This document shows, piece by piece, positions 16,647-24,426 of a stretch of 64,000 bases of DNA. The notes under the pieces were generated by a model. That model searched no databases. It was not told where the DNA came from and worked only from the letters and a program-made list of their open reading frames with translations. The DNA lies in NCBI GenBank assembly GCA_016928195.1, contig JAFGLF010000044.1, positions 62,001-126,000 of the forward strand, in the 5' to 3' direction. Origin of the DNA: Elusimicrobiota bacterium. Its GTDB lineage: Bacteria > Elusimicrobiota > UBA8919. A program made the translations under genes and the position numbers. Every line of letters begins with the position of its first letter. Within the stretch, counting starts at the first letter, position 1.

Positions 16647-17698
16647 ACATAGGCGGAACTGAAAAATTTTTACTGACCGTTCTGAAAAATCTCGGTCATA
16701 AATACGATTTTTCAGTCGGTTATCTCAAGAAACGGGGGCGCATCGCAGACGAGATTGAAATACTGAGGATACCCATATTTAAATTTAATTTCTCTTCACT
16801 CAAAAGATATATCAAAGCATATAAAACACAAATCATCCACACCCACCTTTACAGGGCAAATATTCTGGGCAGAATAGCCGGCAAGCTTGCCGGAGTACCG
16901 GCAATAATCTCAAGCCAGAGAAGTATAGACGGATGGAAAAAATTTTACCATGTCTGGCTTGATAAATTTACTTCAAATTACTGCAGTTTAATAGTTACTA
17001 ATTCTGATGCAGCCAAGAAGGTCCTCGAAACCCGCGAAGGTATTTCTGCGGAAATGATGCAAACCGTTCAAAACTATGCACCGCCGGAATTGCTTAATCT
17101 TAACCTAAAACCCGTTGAAAATATATCCGCTATCGGCTGTGTTACACGGCTCCATAGAGAAAAAGGGGTATACCTGATACCCGAAATCGCCAAACTGGTT
17201 TCAGAAAAAAACAACAATATAAAATTTTTAATTTATGGCGACGGACCGGAAAAGAAAACCATGGAATTCCTGATTGAAAAATATAATTTACAGGGTAAAA
17301 TTAAATTTTACAGCTGGAAGACTGACCTGGAAAAAATCTACAATTCTTTTAATATCATGCTTTTACCGTCGGAAGAAGAATCGTTTCCCCAGGCAGCACT
17401 TGAAGCAATGTCATGCGGCATACCGGTCATAGCTGCGGATGTAGGCGGGGTATCCGAACTCGTAGAAAACAGAAAGACCGGAATTCTTATAAAAGACCGC
17501 AATCCGGAATCATTTGCGGACGCAATTTTATCGCTTGCCGGAGACCCTTATTGCTACAGCCAGTTTTCCGAAAATTCAAAAATGAAGGCAAAAAATTTCA
17601 CACTTGAAAAAATGGTAAATGCCGTTGACGAAATATACGGACGTTTTACAACAATGCAGATGCAAACAGATGAGAATCACGGATGCAAACAGATTTAA
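16607..17698 (+). CDS. family 4 glycosyltransferase
   Basis: A 363-residue GT-B enzyme: TSLNIGGTEKFLLTVLKNL at the N-terminus, GCVTRLHREKG opening the donor domain, and EEESFPQAALEAMSCGIPVIA with the EX7E pattern, then GGVSELVE. It should transfer a hexose or acetamidohexose from a nucleotide sugar to a lipid-linked chain in the cytoplasm. The last 18 or so residues (MQMQTDENHGCKQI) and the stop codon are encoded by a CAGATGCAAACAGAT repeat, not by family sequence. Confidence 0.88.
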   Translation: MAKTKILHLITSLNIGGTEKFLLTVLKNLGHKYDFSVGYLKKRGRIADEIEILRIPIFKFNFSSLKRYIKAYKTQIIHTHLYRANILGRIAGKLAGVPAIISSQRSIDGWKKFYHVWLDKFTSNYCSLIVTNSDAAKKVLETREGISAEMMQTVQNYAPPELLNLNLKPVENISAIGCVTRLHREKGVYLIPEIAKLVSEKNNNIKFLIYGDGPEKKTMEFLIEKYNLQGKIKFYSWKTDLEKIYNSFNIMLLPSEEESFPQAALEAMSCGIPVIAADVGGVSELVENRKTGILIKDRNPESFADAILSLAGDPYCYSQFSENSKMKAKNFTLEKMVNAVDEIYGRFTTMQMQTDENHGCKQI

Positions 17699-17750
17699 AG
17701 TCTTCATCCGTCTGACTCCGCATCTTTGTCCGTTTGAATCCGCGTTTTCC
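17655..17750 (+). repeat. CAGATTCAAACGG-family repeat across the GT4 stop codon
   Basis: Words CAGATGCAAACAGATGAGAATCACGG on the left face complements TCCGTCTGACTCCG and GTCCGTTTGAATCCGCG on the right. The element starts inside the GT4 frame, gives its stop (TAA 17696-17698) and ends ten bases before the next start at 17760. It fills the whole gap between both genes. Confidence 0.8.
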
Positions 17751-17759
17751 CTAAAAAAA

Positions 17760-19229
17760 ATGATCTGGTTTATACTTTTAACTGCTTCTATAGTAAGAAT
17801 ATGGGGAATAAACTTTGCGCTTCCTCTGAGGTGCGGGCATACCGACGAAGCTGTAGTCATTGCCTATACAATACGTTTTTTTACCGGCTTAAACCCTGAA
17901 CCTTTTTTTGATTATCCTACTCTTTACTTATATATACTGTTCATTCTTTACTGTGCATATTTTATTTTAGGTCTCACCGCAGGCAAATTCGGTACAATAC
18001 CTGAATTTATAACATCCTATTACTCGAATGCAGCTCCGTTTATTTTAATCGGACGGTTTCTTACCGTTACCTTTTCCATAGCTACTGTATATCTGACATA
18101 TATCTTCGCAAAAAAACTTTTTGACAGGAAAACAGGGCTTCTGGCCGCTCTATTCCTTTCCTTAAGCTGGCAGCATGTTCTTAGTTCTCATTATGCTACA
18201 ACCGATATTATGGCAGCATTTCTTACGCTTGTTACCGTATTTTTTGTATGGGAAATATGTTTAACTAAAAGCTTAAAATCCTATATTCTTGCAGGGCTTT
18301 TCTGCGGACTTTCAATAGCATCAAAATATTACGGCGGAATTATTTTTCCGTTAATTTTGTTATTCGGATGGAAAAACAAGAAATATCTGGGTATTTCGTT
18401 TCTTATGGTAATCATCGGCTTTTTTATAGGATGTCCTTATGCTTTTATTGATTATTCCGGCTTTTTAGCAAGATTTTACGACAGATTTAATCTCATTATC
18501 GGATGGTCACAATCGGCCGGAGCAATTCCCGGCAGCCATAATGCTATACCTTTTTCCGCACTATTGAACTATCCAAAAATTTTCCTCGAAGGTCTCGGAT
18601 ATTTTCTTGCAGTATCCGCCTTTGCCGGTTTTATAATCTTAATCATCAACAGAACGAAAGAAAACATATTTTTAATGACTGTAATCTTAATTCTGCTTGT
18701 TTTCTTTGGGAGCTGGAAAAGTTATGCAGGCAGATATACTCTTGCACTTTATCCATTTTTTGGTATAATATCGGGATTGGCAGTTAAAAAAATTAAAAAT
18801 AAAGCGGCTTTTACGGCTGTTTTGCTGGTTTTTGCGGTCGTTACACTGCCAAAAATCATAAAAACCGATATACTGCTGTCGGAAAAGGACACAAGGGTTA
18901 TTGCCAGGGAATGGATTTTAAAAAACATACCCGGCGGCTCAAAAATATTACGGGGACCCCGCTGTCCGGAATTTCCAAATGACAGCTATCTTGTAAAAAT
19001 TGACTATGATAATAAAATTAAAAAAGGCAGTTTTAAAAACATCAGCAAGGAATTTGACTATGTAATAACTAGCTCTTTACATACCGATCCCGAAACTTTT
19101 ACCGATTCATTGCAGAAAAACGGAAAGGTTATTTATGAAATTTCAAAAGAATCAATAGGGGAAGACCAAAATCCGGCAATAAAAATATATAAACTAAATG
19201 GACCCGCAAAAGACGCAAAATCCCGCTAA
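17760..19229 (+). CDS. GT39-like membrane glycosyltransferase
   Basis: Start at ATG 17760, after the repeat; a longer frame from 17619 would translate the repeat. The 489-residue integral membrane protein has about ten hydrophobic helices and an early loop NFALPLRCGHTDEAVVIAYT with the acidic pair typical for the catalytic loop of GT-C enzymes. YATTDIMAAFLTLVTVFFVWE follows as in the PMT family. It likely transfers a sugar from a polyprenyl phosphate carrier at the outer face of the inner membrane. The C-terminal KDAKSR and the stop lie within a repeat. Confidence 0.75.
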   Translation: MIWFILLTASIVRIWGINFALPLRCGHTDEAVVIAYTIRFFTGLNPEPFFDYPTLYLYILFILYCAYFILGLTAGKFGTIPEFITSYYSNAAPFILIGRFLTVTFSIATVYLTYIFAKKLFDRKTGLLAALFLSLSWQHVLSSHYATTDIMAAFLTLVTVFFVWEICLTKSLKSYILAGLFCGLSIASKYYGGIIFPLILLFGWKNKKYLGISFLMVIIGFFIGCPYAFIDYSGFLARFYDRFNLIIGWSQSAGAIPGSHNAIPFSALLNYPKIFLEGLGYFLAVSAFAGFIILIINRTKENIFLMTVILILLVFFGSWKSYAGRYTLALYPFFGIISGLAVKKIKNKAAFTAVLLVFAVVTLPKIIKTDILLSEKDTRVIAREWILKNIPGGSKILRGPRCPEFPNDSYLVKIDYDNKIKKGSFKNISKEFDYVITSSLHTDPETFTDSLQKNGKVIYEISKESIGEDQNPAIKIYKLNGPAKDAKSR

Positions 19230-19311
19230 AGCGGGACCGCAGAGCCCGCAGAGATCCGCCGTGGCGGACTGCATAATCTGCGATTTTTCTGCGTAATCTG
19301 CGTTTAATAAA
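19203..19311 (+). repeat. GATTAC-family repeat with two palindromes, providing a stop codon
   Basis: TCCCGCTAAAGCGGGA at 19221-19236 has the stop codon TAA of the upstream gene as part of its loop. TCCGCCGTGGCGGA follows at 19255-19268, then the words CATAATCTGCG and TGCGTAATCTGCG. The element runs up to the ATG of the next gene with no obvious Shine-Dalgarno sequence. Confidence 0.8.
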
Positions 19312-20082
19312 ATGATTAAGAACAAAAAAATCGTTGTAGTTATGCCTGCATATAACGCAGAAAAAACTCTTGAAAAAACATATCTGGACATCCCTAAAGA
19401 CATTGTTGATGAAGTAATCCTTGTCGACGATGCTTCATCGGATAAAACCGTTGATATTGCCAGGTCACTCGGGATAAAAACCGTTGTCCATGAAAAAAAT
19501 ATGGGTTACGGGGCAAATCAAAAAACATGCTATAGAGAAGCACTAAATAGCGGGGCTGACGTAGTTGTAATGATACATCCTGACTATCAGTATGATGCAA
19601 GGCTGACACCATATATATCCGGAATTATTGCTGATGACATCTGCGATATAATTTTAGGAAACAGGATAAGGACCCGAAGAGAGGCAATTACAGGGGGAAT
19701 GCCGTTATATAAATATATCGCTAACAGAATTTTGACGGTTCTGGAAAATTTCCTGCTCGGTCAAAACCTCGGTGAATTTCATTCCGGATTCAGGGCTTAC
19801 TCAAAACACACTCTTGAAACGATCAGATGGGATGAAAATTCCGACGACTTTGTGTTCGACCAGCAGTTTCTTATTCAAGCCATTGCATGTAAGTTAAGGA
19901 TCGGGGATATACCGGTCCCTGCAAAATATTTTCCCGAAGCATCGTCAATTAATTTTATCCGAAGCTGTAAATACGGCTTGGGAGCATTGTTTTTCATATT
20001 TAGATTTATACTGCATAAAATATTTTTAATTCGTCAGCGAATTTTTACCCCAACCACCCGCCTAAAGTCCGAAGGACTTTGA
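19312..20082 (+). CDS. family 2 glycosyltransferase (DPM1-like)
   Basis: The 256-residue protein has [35 protein letters not shown] (donor-binding aspartates), [12 protein letters not shown] and a hydrophobic C-terminal part with [19 protein letters not shown]. It fits soluble or weakly anchored polyprenyl-phosphate hexose synthases that supply carriers to the neighbouring GT-C enzymes. The end [11 protein letters not shown] and the stop codon come from the next repeat. Confidence 0.85.
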   Translation: MIKNKKIVVVMPAYNAEKTLEKTYLDIPKDIVDEVILVDDASSDKTVDIARSLGIKTVVHEKNMGYGANQKTCYREALNSGADVVVMIHPDYQYDARLTPYISGIIADDICDIILGNRIRTRREAITGGMPLYKYIANRILTVLENFLLGQNLGEFHSGFRAYSKHTLETIRWDENSDDFVFDQQFLIQAIACKLRIGDIPVPAKYFPEASSINFIRSCKYGLGALFFIFRFILHKIFLIRQRIFTPTTRLKSEGL

Positions 20083-20109
20083 TCTTTGGATAGGCAGGCG
20101 GTGGGGTTA
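20047..20109 (+). repeat. hairpin repeat across the GT2 stop codon
   Basis: ACCCCAACCACCCGCCT on the left faces AGGCAGGCGGTGGGGTT on the right, with the inner hairpin AAAGTCC-GA-GGACTTT at 20063-20080. The GT2 stop codon (20080-20082) lies at the end of the inner stem. The right arm GGCAGGCGGTGGGGT resembles the sequences that carry start codons at 6346 and 56303. Confidence 0.75.
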
Positions 20110-20121
20110 CCAAAAAATAAA

Positions 20122-22113
20122 ATGTTGAATAAAATATCAGAGATCCACTATGGTGGAAAATCCGCCCTCGGCGGAAAAAAAATATTTTTATTTCTGGGCT
20201 TTATCTGGGTAACATTAATCCTTATCTCTTATTTTATCGTAACGTCCCGTTTAATTGAATATCCTATCTCCAACTACGCAGAAAGAATTTCCGAACTCTC
20301 TCTTTTTTGTGTTATAATTTTTATATCGCTGCAAATCGGAAATTTTTTCCTGAATAAATTCAATCTTAAGCCCGCCACATCGCTAAAAATAGCCCTGGCT
20401 AGCGGGTTAGGGCTGGCATGTTTTTCCATAATTACGTTTCTTGCAGGAATTTCCGGAATTCTATATAAATCCACTTTCTATATTATAATTTTGATATTGT
20501 TTTTATTTTCAATAGGCAATATCAAATATCTGCAGGACATCAGACTTTTCAGGTTCAATCACGGCGAAATATTTTTTATTTTTATCTTTTTAATATTTTT
20601 ATCAGTTGCTTTTATAGGGGCTATGGCACCGCCTACGCTGTATGATTCTCTGGTTTATCACCTGTCGGTTCCTTCACAATATGTAAAACATCACAAAATA
20701 TTCAGCATTAGTACAAACCTCTTTGCAAATTTTCCGCAAAACATAGAAATGCTTTATACCATGGCGCTTGTTTTGTATGATGATATACTTGCAAATCTTA
20801 TTCATTTTTATTTCCTGCCGTTAATATTACTTCTGCTATATGGTTTCCTAAAAGACAAACTCAACAGTAAAGCGGTAATCACTGCATTATTGATTTTTAT
20901 CACAACACCGGCAGTAATCCTGTTGGCATGCGGTACCTATATAGACTTAGGACTCACTTTCTATCTGCTTTTAAGTTTCGTTGCTTTAACGGAGTGGATG
21001 AAAACCTCCTCAAATAAATGGCTGATTTTATCGGGTTTATTCTGCGGATTTTCACTGGGTATCAAATATACCGCAGCAGTATCCTTTGCTATTTTTACTA
21101 TTTTAATTTTATACAACTGCATTATAAAAAAACAAAATGTTATCCGGGATACGGCAATATTCCTAATTTCCGTATTTATAGTTTTTTTACCATGGGGGTT
21201 AAAAAATTATTTCTTTACGGGAAATCCCGTTTTCCCGTTTTTTATTTTTACCGAACCTCCTCTATATGTTCATCAGTATATGTCGCATGTCTCATGTCAC
21301 GGAACAAGCGGTTTTATATCGTTAATCAATCTGCCGTGGGACCTGACAATGACAGGGGTAAACTTTGGGGGACCATTTGATGTTATAGGTCCTTTATATC
21401 TGGTTTTTCTGCCGGTATTGATTTTTATAAAACATACCAATAAAACGGTAAAAATATGTTTTATTTACTTATTACTTTATTTTCTTTTGTGGTCGTTCAC
21501 TGCAAGGGTAATCAGATTTCTTGCACCGGTATTCCCTGTTGCTGCAATTGTTTTTTCTGCCTGTATCTTTCAGTTTTTAAATATGGAAAGAAAATCGATA
21601 AGAAATATAGTAAAATTTGTTTTTGTTATAATAATTATTTGTAACTTTTTATTATTGCTCCATATCCAGAATAGTTTTTTACCGGGGCTATATTTCTTCG
21701 GCAACATGACACGCGAAAGATATCTTTCGGCATTTGTCGGTCCAAATAACTTCTATCCGGCAGTAAAATTTATGAATAAAACATTTACATCCGATTCAAA
21801 GACGCTTTTCGTAGGCGAATCAAGAAATTATTTTACAAAGCTGAATACAGTCGTAAGCGGGCCTTTTGATTATGATATTCTGGTTAAAATGGCAAACAAA
21901 TCCGCAACGGTTAAAGATTTATTGACTAAATTAAAGAAGGAAAATTTTACAAATATATTATGGAACTATTCGGAATATGAACGCTTAAAAACAGGCTTCA
22001 AGCCGAGCGATTTCACGTACAGGTCGGCTGAAATCTTAAAAGAATTCAAGCGAAAACATCTTAAAACTCTATATAAAGATAAAAATAACTCCGTTTATGA
22101 GATAATACAATGA
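20122..22113 (+). CDS. large polytopic membrane protein, GT-C glycosyltransferase-like
   Basis: The start is placed at ATG 20122; a TTG at 20086 would add repeat-coded residues. The 663-residue protein has about 13 hydrophobic helices and the early periplasmic loop MAPPTLYDSLVYHLSVPSQYVK, which resembles the acidic catalytic loop of PMT/ArnT-like enzymes. LSGLFCGFSLGIKYTA occurs also in the GT39 proteins at 15420 and 17760. Sugar transfer from a lipid carrier is likely, but no donor is evident. Residues 7-17 lie over two palindromes, TCCACTATGGTGGA and TCCGCCCTCGGCGGA, so the extreme N-terminus is repeat-derived. It overlaps the next gene by ATGA. Confidence 0.7.
   Translation: MLNKISEIHYGGKSALGGKKIFLFLGFIWVTLILISYFIVTSRLIEYPISNYAERISELSLFCVIIFISLQIGNFFLNKFNLKPATSLKIALASGLGLACFSIITFLAGISGILYKSTFYIIILILFLFSIGNIKYLQDIRLFRFNHGEIFFIFIFLIFLSVAFIGAMAPPTLYDSLVYHLSVPSQYVKHHKIFSISTNLFANFPQNIEMLYTMALVLYDDILANLIHFYFLPLILLLLYGFLKDKLNSKAVITALLIFITTPAVILLACGTYIDLGLTFYLLLSFVALTEWMKTSSNKWLILSGLFCGFSLGIKYTAAVSFAIFTILILYNCIIKKQNVIRDTAIFLISVFIVFLPWGLKNYFFTGNPVFPFFIFTEPPLYVHQYMSHVSCHGTSGFISLINLPWDLTMTGVNFGGPFDVIGPLYLVFLPVLIFIKHTNKTVKICFIYLLLYFLLWSFTARVIRFLAPVFPVAAIVFSACIFQFLNMERKSIRNIVKFVFVIIIICNFLLLLHIQNSFLPGLYFFGNMTRERYLSAFVGPNNFYPAVKFMNKTFTSDSKTLFVGESRNYFTKLNTVVSGPFDYDILVKMANKSATVKDLLTKLKKENFTNILWNYSEYERLKTGFKPSDFTYRSAEILKEFKRKHLKTLYKDKNNSVYEIIQ
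20144..20175 (+). repeat. two palindromes in the N-terminal codons of a membrane protein
   Basis: TCCACTATGGTGGA (20144-20157) and TCCGCCCTCGGCGGA (20161-20175) lie side by side and code for IHYGGKSALGGK, just before the first membrane helix. Both belong to the TCCGCC...GGCGGA palindrome group. Confidence 0.75.
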
Positions 22114-23102
22114 TGCCGATAATAATTATTGCTGTATTAATTATTGCTGTAGTTGCTTTAGTATTTATAGTCCGGAAACTCAGCCTGCAAAAAAAGAAAA
22201 TAGAAGAAATAATGCAGGTCGAAAAAATGCTTGAAACTGAAAAATTACCTCCGGGTTCCGAAACAGCTAATTTCGAAAAAACTCTCAGAGAACTGCCTGA
22301 TGAAAACAAAAGGGCTTTGGGACTTTATTTAATTACAGAAACTCTGTTTCATAAAAATAAGAATGAATCCGAACTAAAACATTTGCGGGATATTTATTTT
22401 GAGCTTACGGAAAAATACGGAAATTTTAAAAAAATAGACGAGGTGTTGTTTAAACTTGCCAATATTTACTTTTTTGATTATTTTAACTTCATTGAATCAA
22501 TCAAATACTATGAAAAACTTCTAAAAGAATACCCTAACAGTAAATGGATAAAAGTCATATCCGAAAGACTCACTCTTATAAAATCTGCATACCCTAACGA
22601 AGAGCCGGCATTGAAAAAATATGCACTCGCAGAAAAACACTTTGAAGCTCAGGACTTCGATAAAACAATAGAACATTTGCAATTTATAATAAACACATAT
22701 CCTAATACCAAGCTTGCAGGTACGGCATATTATTTTCTTGGAGATATCTTCTTTTTTAAAAAAACAAATCCTACTATGGCCCTGGAATATTACTCTAAAC
22801 TTGCGGAGAAAATGCCCGCGCACAGAAATACCGGCAGTGCACAGTTTAAGATTGCAGAAACATACAGAAAACTGCGAAAACCGAACGAAGCCATAGTTGC
22901 ATATAAAAAGTTCTTGGAAAACTTCAATGATTTCCAGTACACTGATTATGCTCAGTATTATATAGGCCAGTGTTATGAAGAACTGAAGGATTGGACGCTT
23001 GCTTTAAGAACATATAAATTTCTGGTGGCTAACTATCCTGAAAGTATATGGATAGGAATAGCCACAAGTAAAATAAAAAACCTGGAGAATATGGTAAAAT
23101 GA
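22110..23102 (+). CDS. membrane-anchored tetratricopeptide repeat protein
   Basis: The 330-residue protein begins with one hydrophobic helix (PIIIIAVLIIAVVALVFIV) and a charged coil, then TPR-like helical pairs: IKYYEKLLKEYPNSKWI, EHLQFIINTYPNTKLAGTAYYFLGD, ALEYYSKLAEKMPAHRNTGSAQF, YKKFLENFNDFQYTDYAQYY and RTYKFLVANYPESIW. It resembles YfgM/YbgF-type scaffold proteins. In this place it may organise polymerisation or export of the polysaccharide; that is context only. Confidence 0.78.
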   Translation: MMPIIIIAVLIIAVVALVFIVRKLSLQKKKIEEIMQVEKMLETEKLPPGSETANFEKTLRELPDENKRALGLYLITETLFHKNKNESELKHLRDIYFELTEKYGNFKKIDEVLFKLANIYFFDYFNFIESIKYYEKLLKEYPNSKWIKVISERLTLIKSAYPNEEPALKKYALAEKHFEAQDFDKTIEHLQFIINTYPNTKLAGTAYYFLGDIFFFKKTNPTMALEYYSKLAEKMPAHRNTGSAQFKIAETYRKLRKPNEAIVAYKKFLENFNDFQYTDYAQYYIGQCYEELKDWTLALRTYKFLVANYPESIWIGIATSKIKNLENMVK

Positions 23103-23280
23103 AACTACCGTTTCTGATTACACGGATTTTGTCATGCCAAAGGCAGATCCGCCTGAGGCGGAAAAATCGATTACACAGATTTAGTGTCAGTCCGCCAGCC
23201 GGCGGATAATCTGCGTAATCTGCTCCGCCAGTTGGCGGATTTATCTGTGTAATTCCGCCGCGGCGGATTGGGGTTTAGAA
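23103..23280 (+). repeat. dense cluster of GATTAC and TCCGCC palindrome repeats
   Basis: The 188-nt gap has no gene. It holds GATTACACGGATT and GATTACACAGATTT words on the left and AATCTGCGTAATCTG and TTATCTGTGTAATT on the right. Four TCCGCC palindromes sit among them: 23148-23162, 23191-23206, 23224-23239 and 23254-23267. They look like small palindromes inserted into an older GATTAC element. No promoter is seen. Confidence 0.85.
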
Positions 23281-23290
23281 CAATCCTAAA

Positions 23291-24301
23291 ATGATTTATT
23301 ATCTAATCTCGTTTATTCTATCGTTTCTTGTCGCACTTATATCCACTCCTCTTTTTATGAGGATGGCAATAAAATACAATCTTGTCGACCATCCGCGTAC
23401 TTCGGTAAAAACACATAAAATCGCAACACCGTATCTCGGAGGATTGGCTATATGGTTAGGGTTCACGGTTACACTTCTTGCAGTACGCTATGCCACCAGC
23501 TTCCCGACAGGAACATTGAAATCATTAAGAGGTATCCTTATGGGTTCGGCTTTTATAGTGCTGGTAGGGCTAATCGACGATATCAAAACTATCGGCTTTA
23601 AAGCAAAGTTTTTATGGCAGATAGTCGTCGCCATTATCTTAATTAATTTCGATATAAGAATAAAATTCATTACTCCTCAATATCTTGCGGATATTCTTAC
23701 CATACTGTGGGTTGTAGGAATAGTAAATGCAATCAATATAATAGACATAATGGACGGCTTGTCGCCGGGAATTTCTTTTATTGCCGCATTGACATTTCTT
23801 TTTATCGCACTTCCTACCGAATCGGTTTATGTAAATTTTACGGCTGCTGCATTGGCAGGAGGAATTTTTGGTTTTATAAGATATAATTTTCCAAAAGCAA
23901 AAATCTTCATGGGAGATACCGGAAGTATGTTTTTAGGTTTTGTACTTGCCGCCTTATCATTAGGCACTTCTTATACAAAAATAAACAACATTGCGCTCTA
24001 TTCCCCGATCCTTATTCTTGGTATTCCGATATTCGATACATTCTACGTAATGCATCTGCGTGCACGTAAAGGTAAATCACCGTTTCTGGGCAGTAAGGAT
24101 CATTTTGCACTCCGACTTGAAATGCTGGGTTTATCAAGAAAAAATGTTGTAATTCTGCTCTGGATTATTTCTATTATTTTAAGTTTTTCCGCTTTTCTGA
24201 TATCCCGTGTTAAATTGCCGATAGCCATTTTAATTTACATTATAATCCTCGGCATGGCAATTTTCGGCGGATGGAAACTTTCTAAAATAAAAATGGATTA
24301 A
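23291..24301 (+). CDS. MraY/WecA-family polyprenyl-phosphate glycosyl-1-phosphate transferase
   Basis: The 336-residue protein with about ten membrane helices should attach a sugar-1-phosphate (such as GlcNAc-1-P) from a UDP-sugar to undecaprenyl phosphate, starting the polysaccharide or O-antigen repeat. It shows all family signatures: VDHPRTSVKTHKIATPYLGG, LVGLIDDIKTIG (Mg-binding DD), INIIDIMDGLSPG, FMGDTGSMFLG and the loop HLRARKGKSPFLGSKDHFALRL near the end. The HFALRL motif with extra sequence points to WecA/TagO-like enzymes and not to peptidoglycan MraY. It is flanked by repeats on both sides. Confidence 0.9.
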   Translation: MIYYLISFILSFLVALISTPLFMRMAIKYNLVDHPRTSVKTHKIATPYLGGLAIWLGFTVTLLAVRYATSFPTGTLKSLRGILMGSAFIVLVGLIDDIKTIGFKAKFLWQIVVAIILINFDIRIKFITPQYLADILTILWVVGIVNAINIIDIMDGLSPGISFIAALTFLFIALPTESVYVNFTAAALAGGIFGFIRYNFPKAKIFMGDTGSMFLGFVLAALSLGTSYTKINNIALYSPILILGIPIFDTFYVMHLRARKGKSPFLGSKDHFALRLEMLGLSRKNVVILLWIISIILSFSAFLISRVKLPIAILIYIIILGMAIFGGWKLSKIKMD

Positions 24302-24310
24302 CTTTACAAT

Positions 24311-24413
24311 AACGATTCAAACAGATAAAAGTTCAGGATGCATACAGATTAAAACCAAGACATATTGTATTTACTATCCGTCTGAATCTGCGGTTTTATC
24401 TGTCTGCATTTTT
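24311..24413 (+). repeat. CAGATTCAAACGG-family repeat
   Basis: CGATTCAAACAGATAAAA and GGATGCATACAGATTAAAA on the left face TATCCGTCTGAATCTGCGG and TTTTATCTGTCTGCAT on the right, giving a long imperfect hairpin that fills the gap before the FAD oxidoreductase gene. Confidence 0.8.
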
Positions 24414-24426
24414 CTTAGTTAAACAT

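Noticed and set aside
17619-17759. Longer N-terminus of the GT39 protein from ATG 17619
   Set aside because: These codons overlap the GT4 gene and translate a repeat; the first membrane helix starts right after ATG 17760.
23103-23280. CRISPR array among the intergenic repeats
   Set aside because: The repeats are few, variable in length, have complementary halves and no regular unique spacers, and no cas genes lie in the window.
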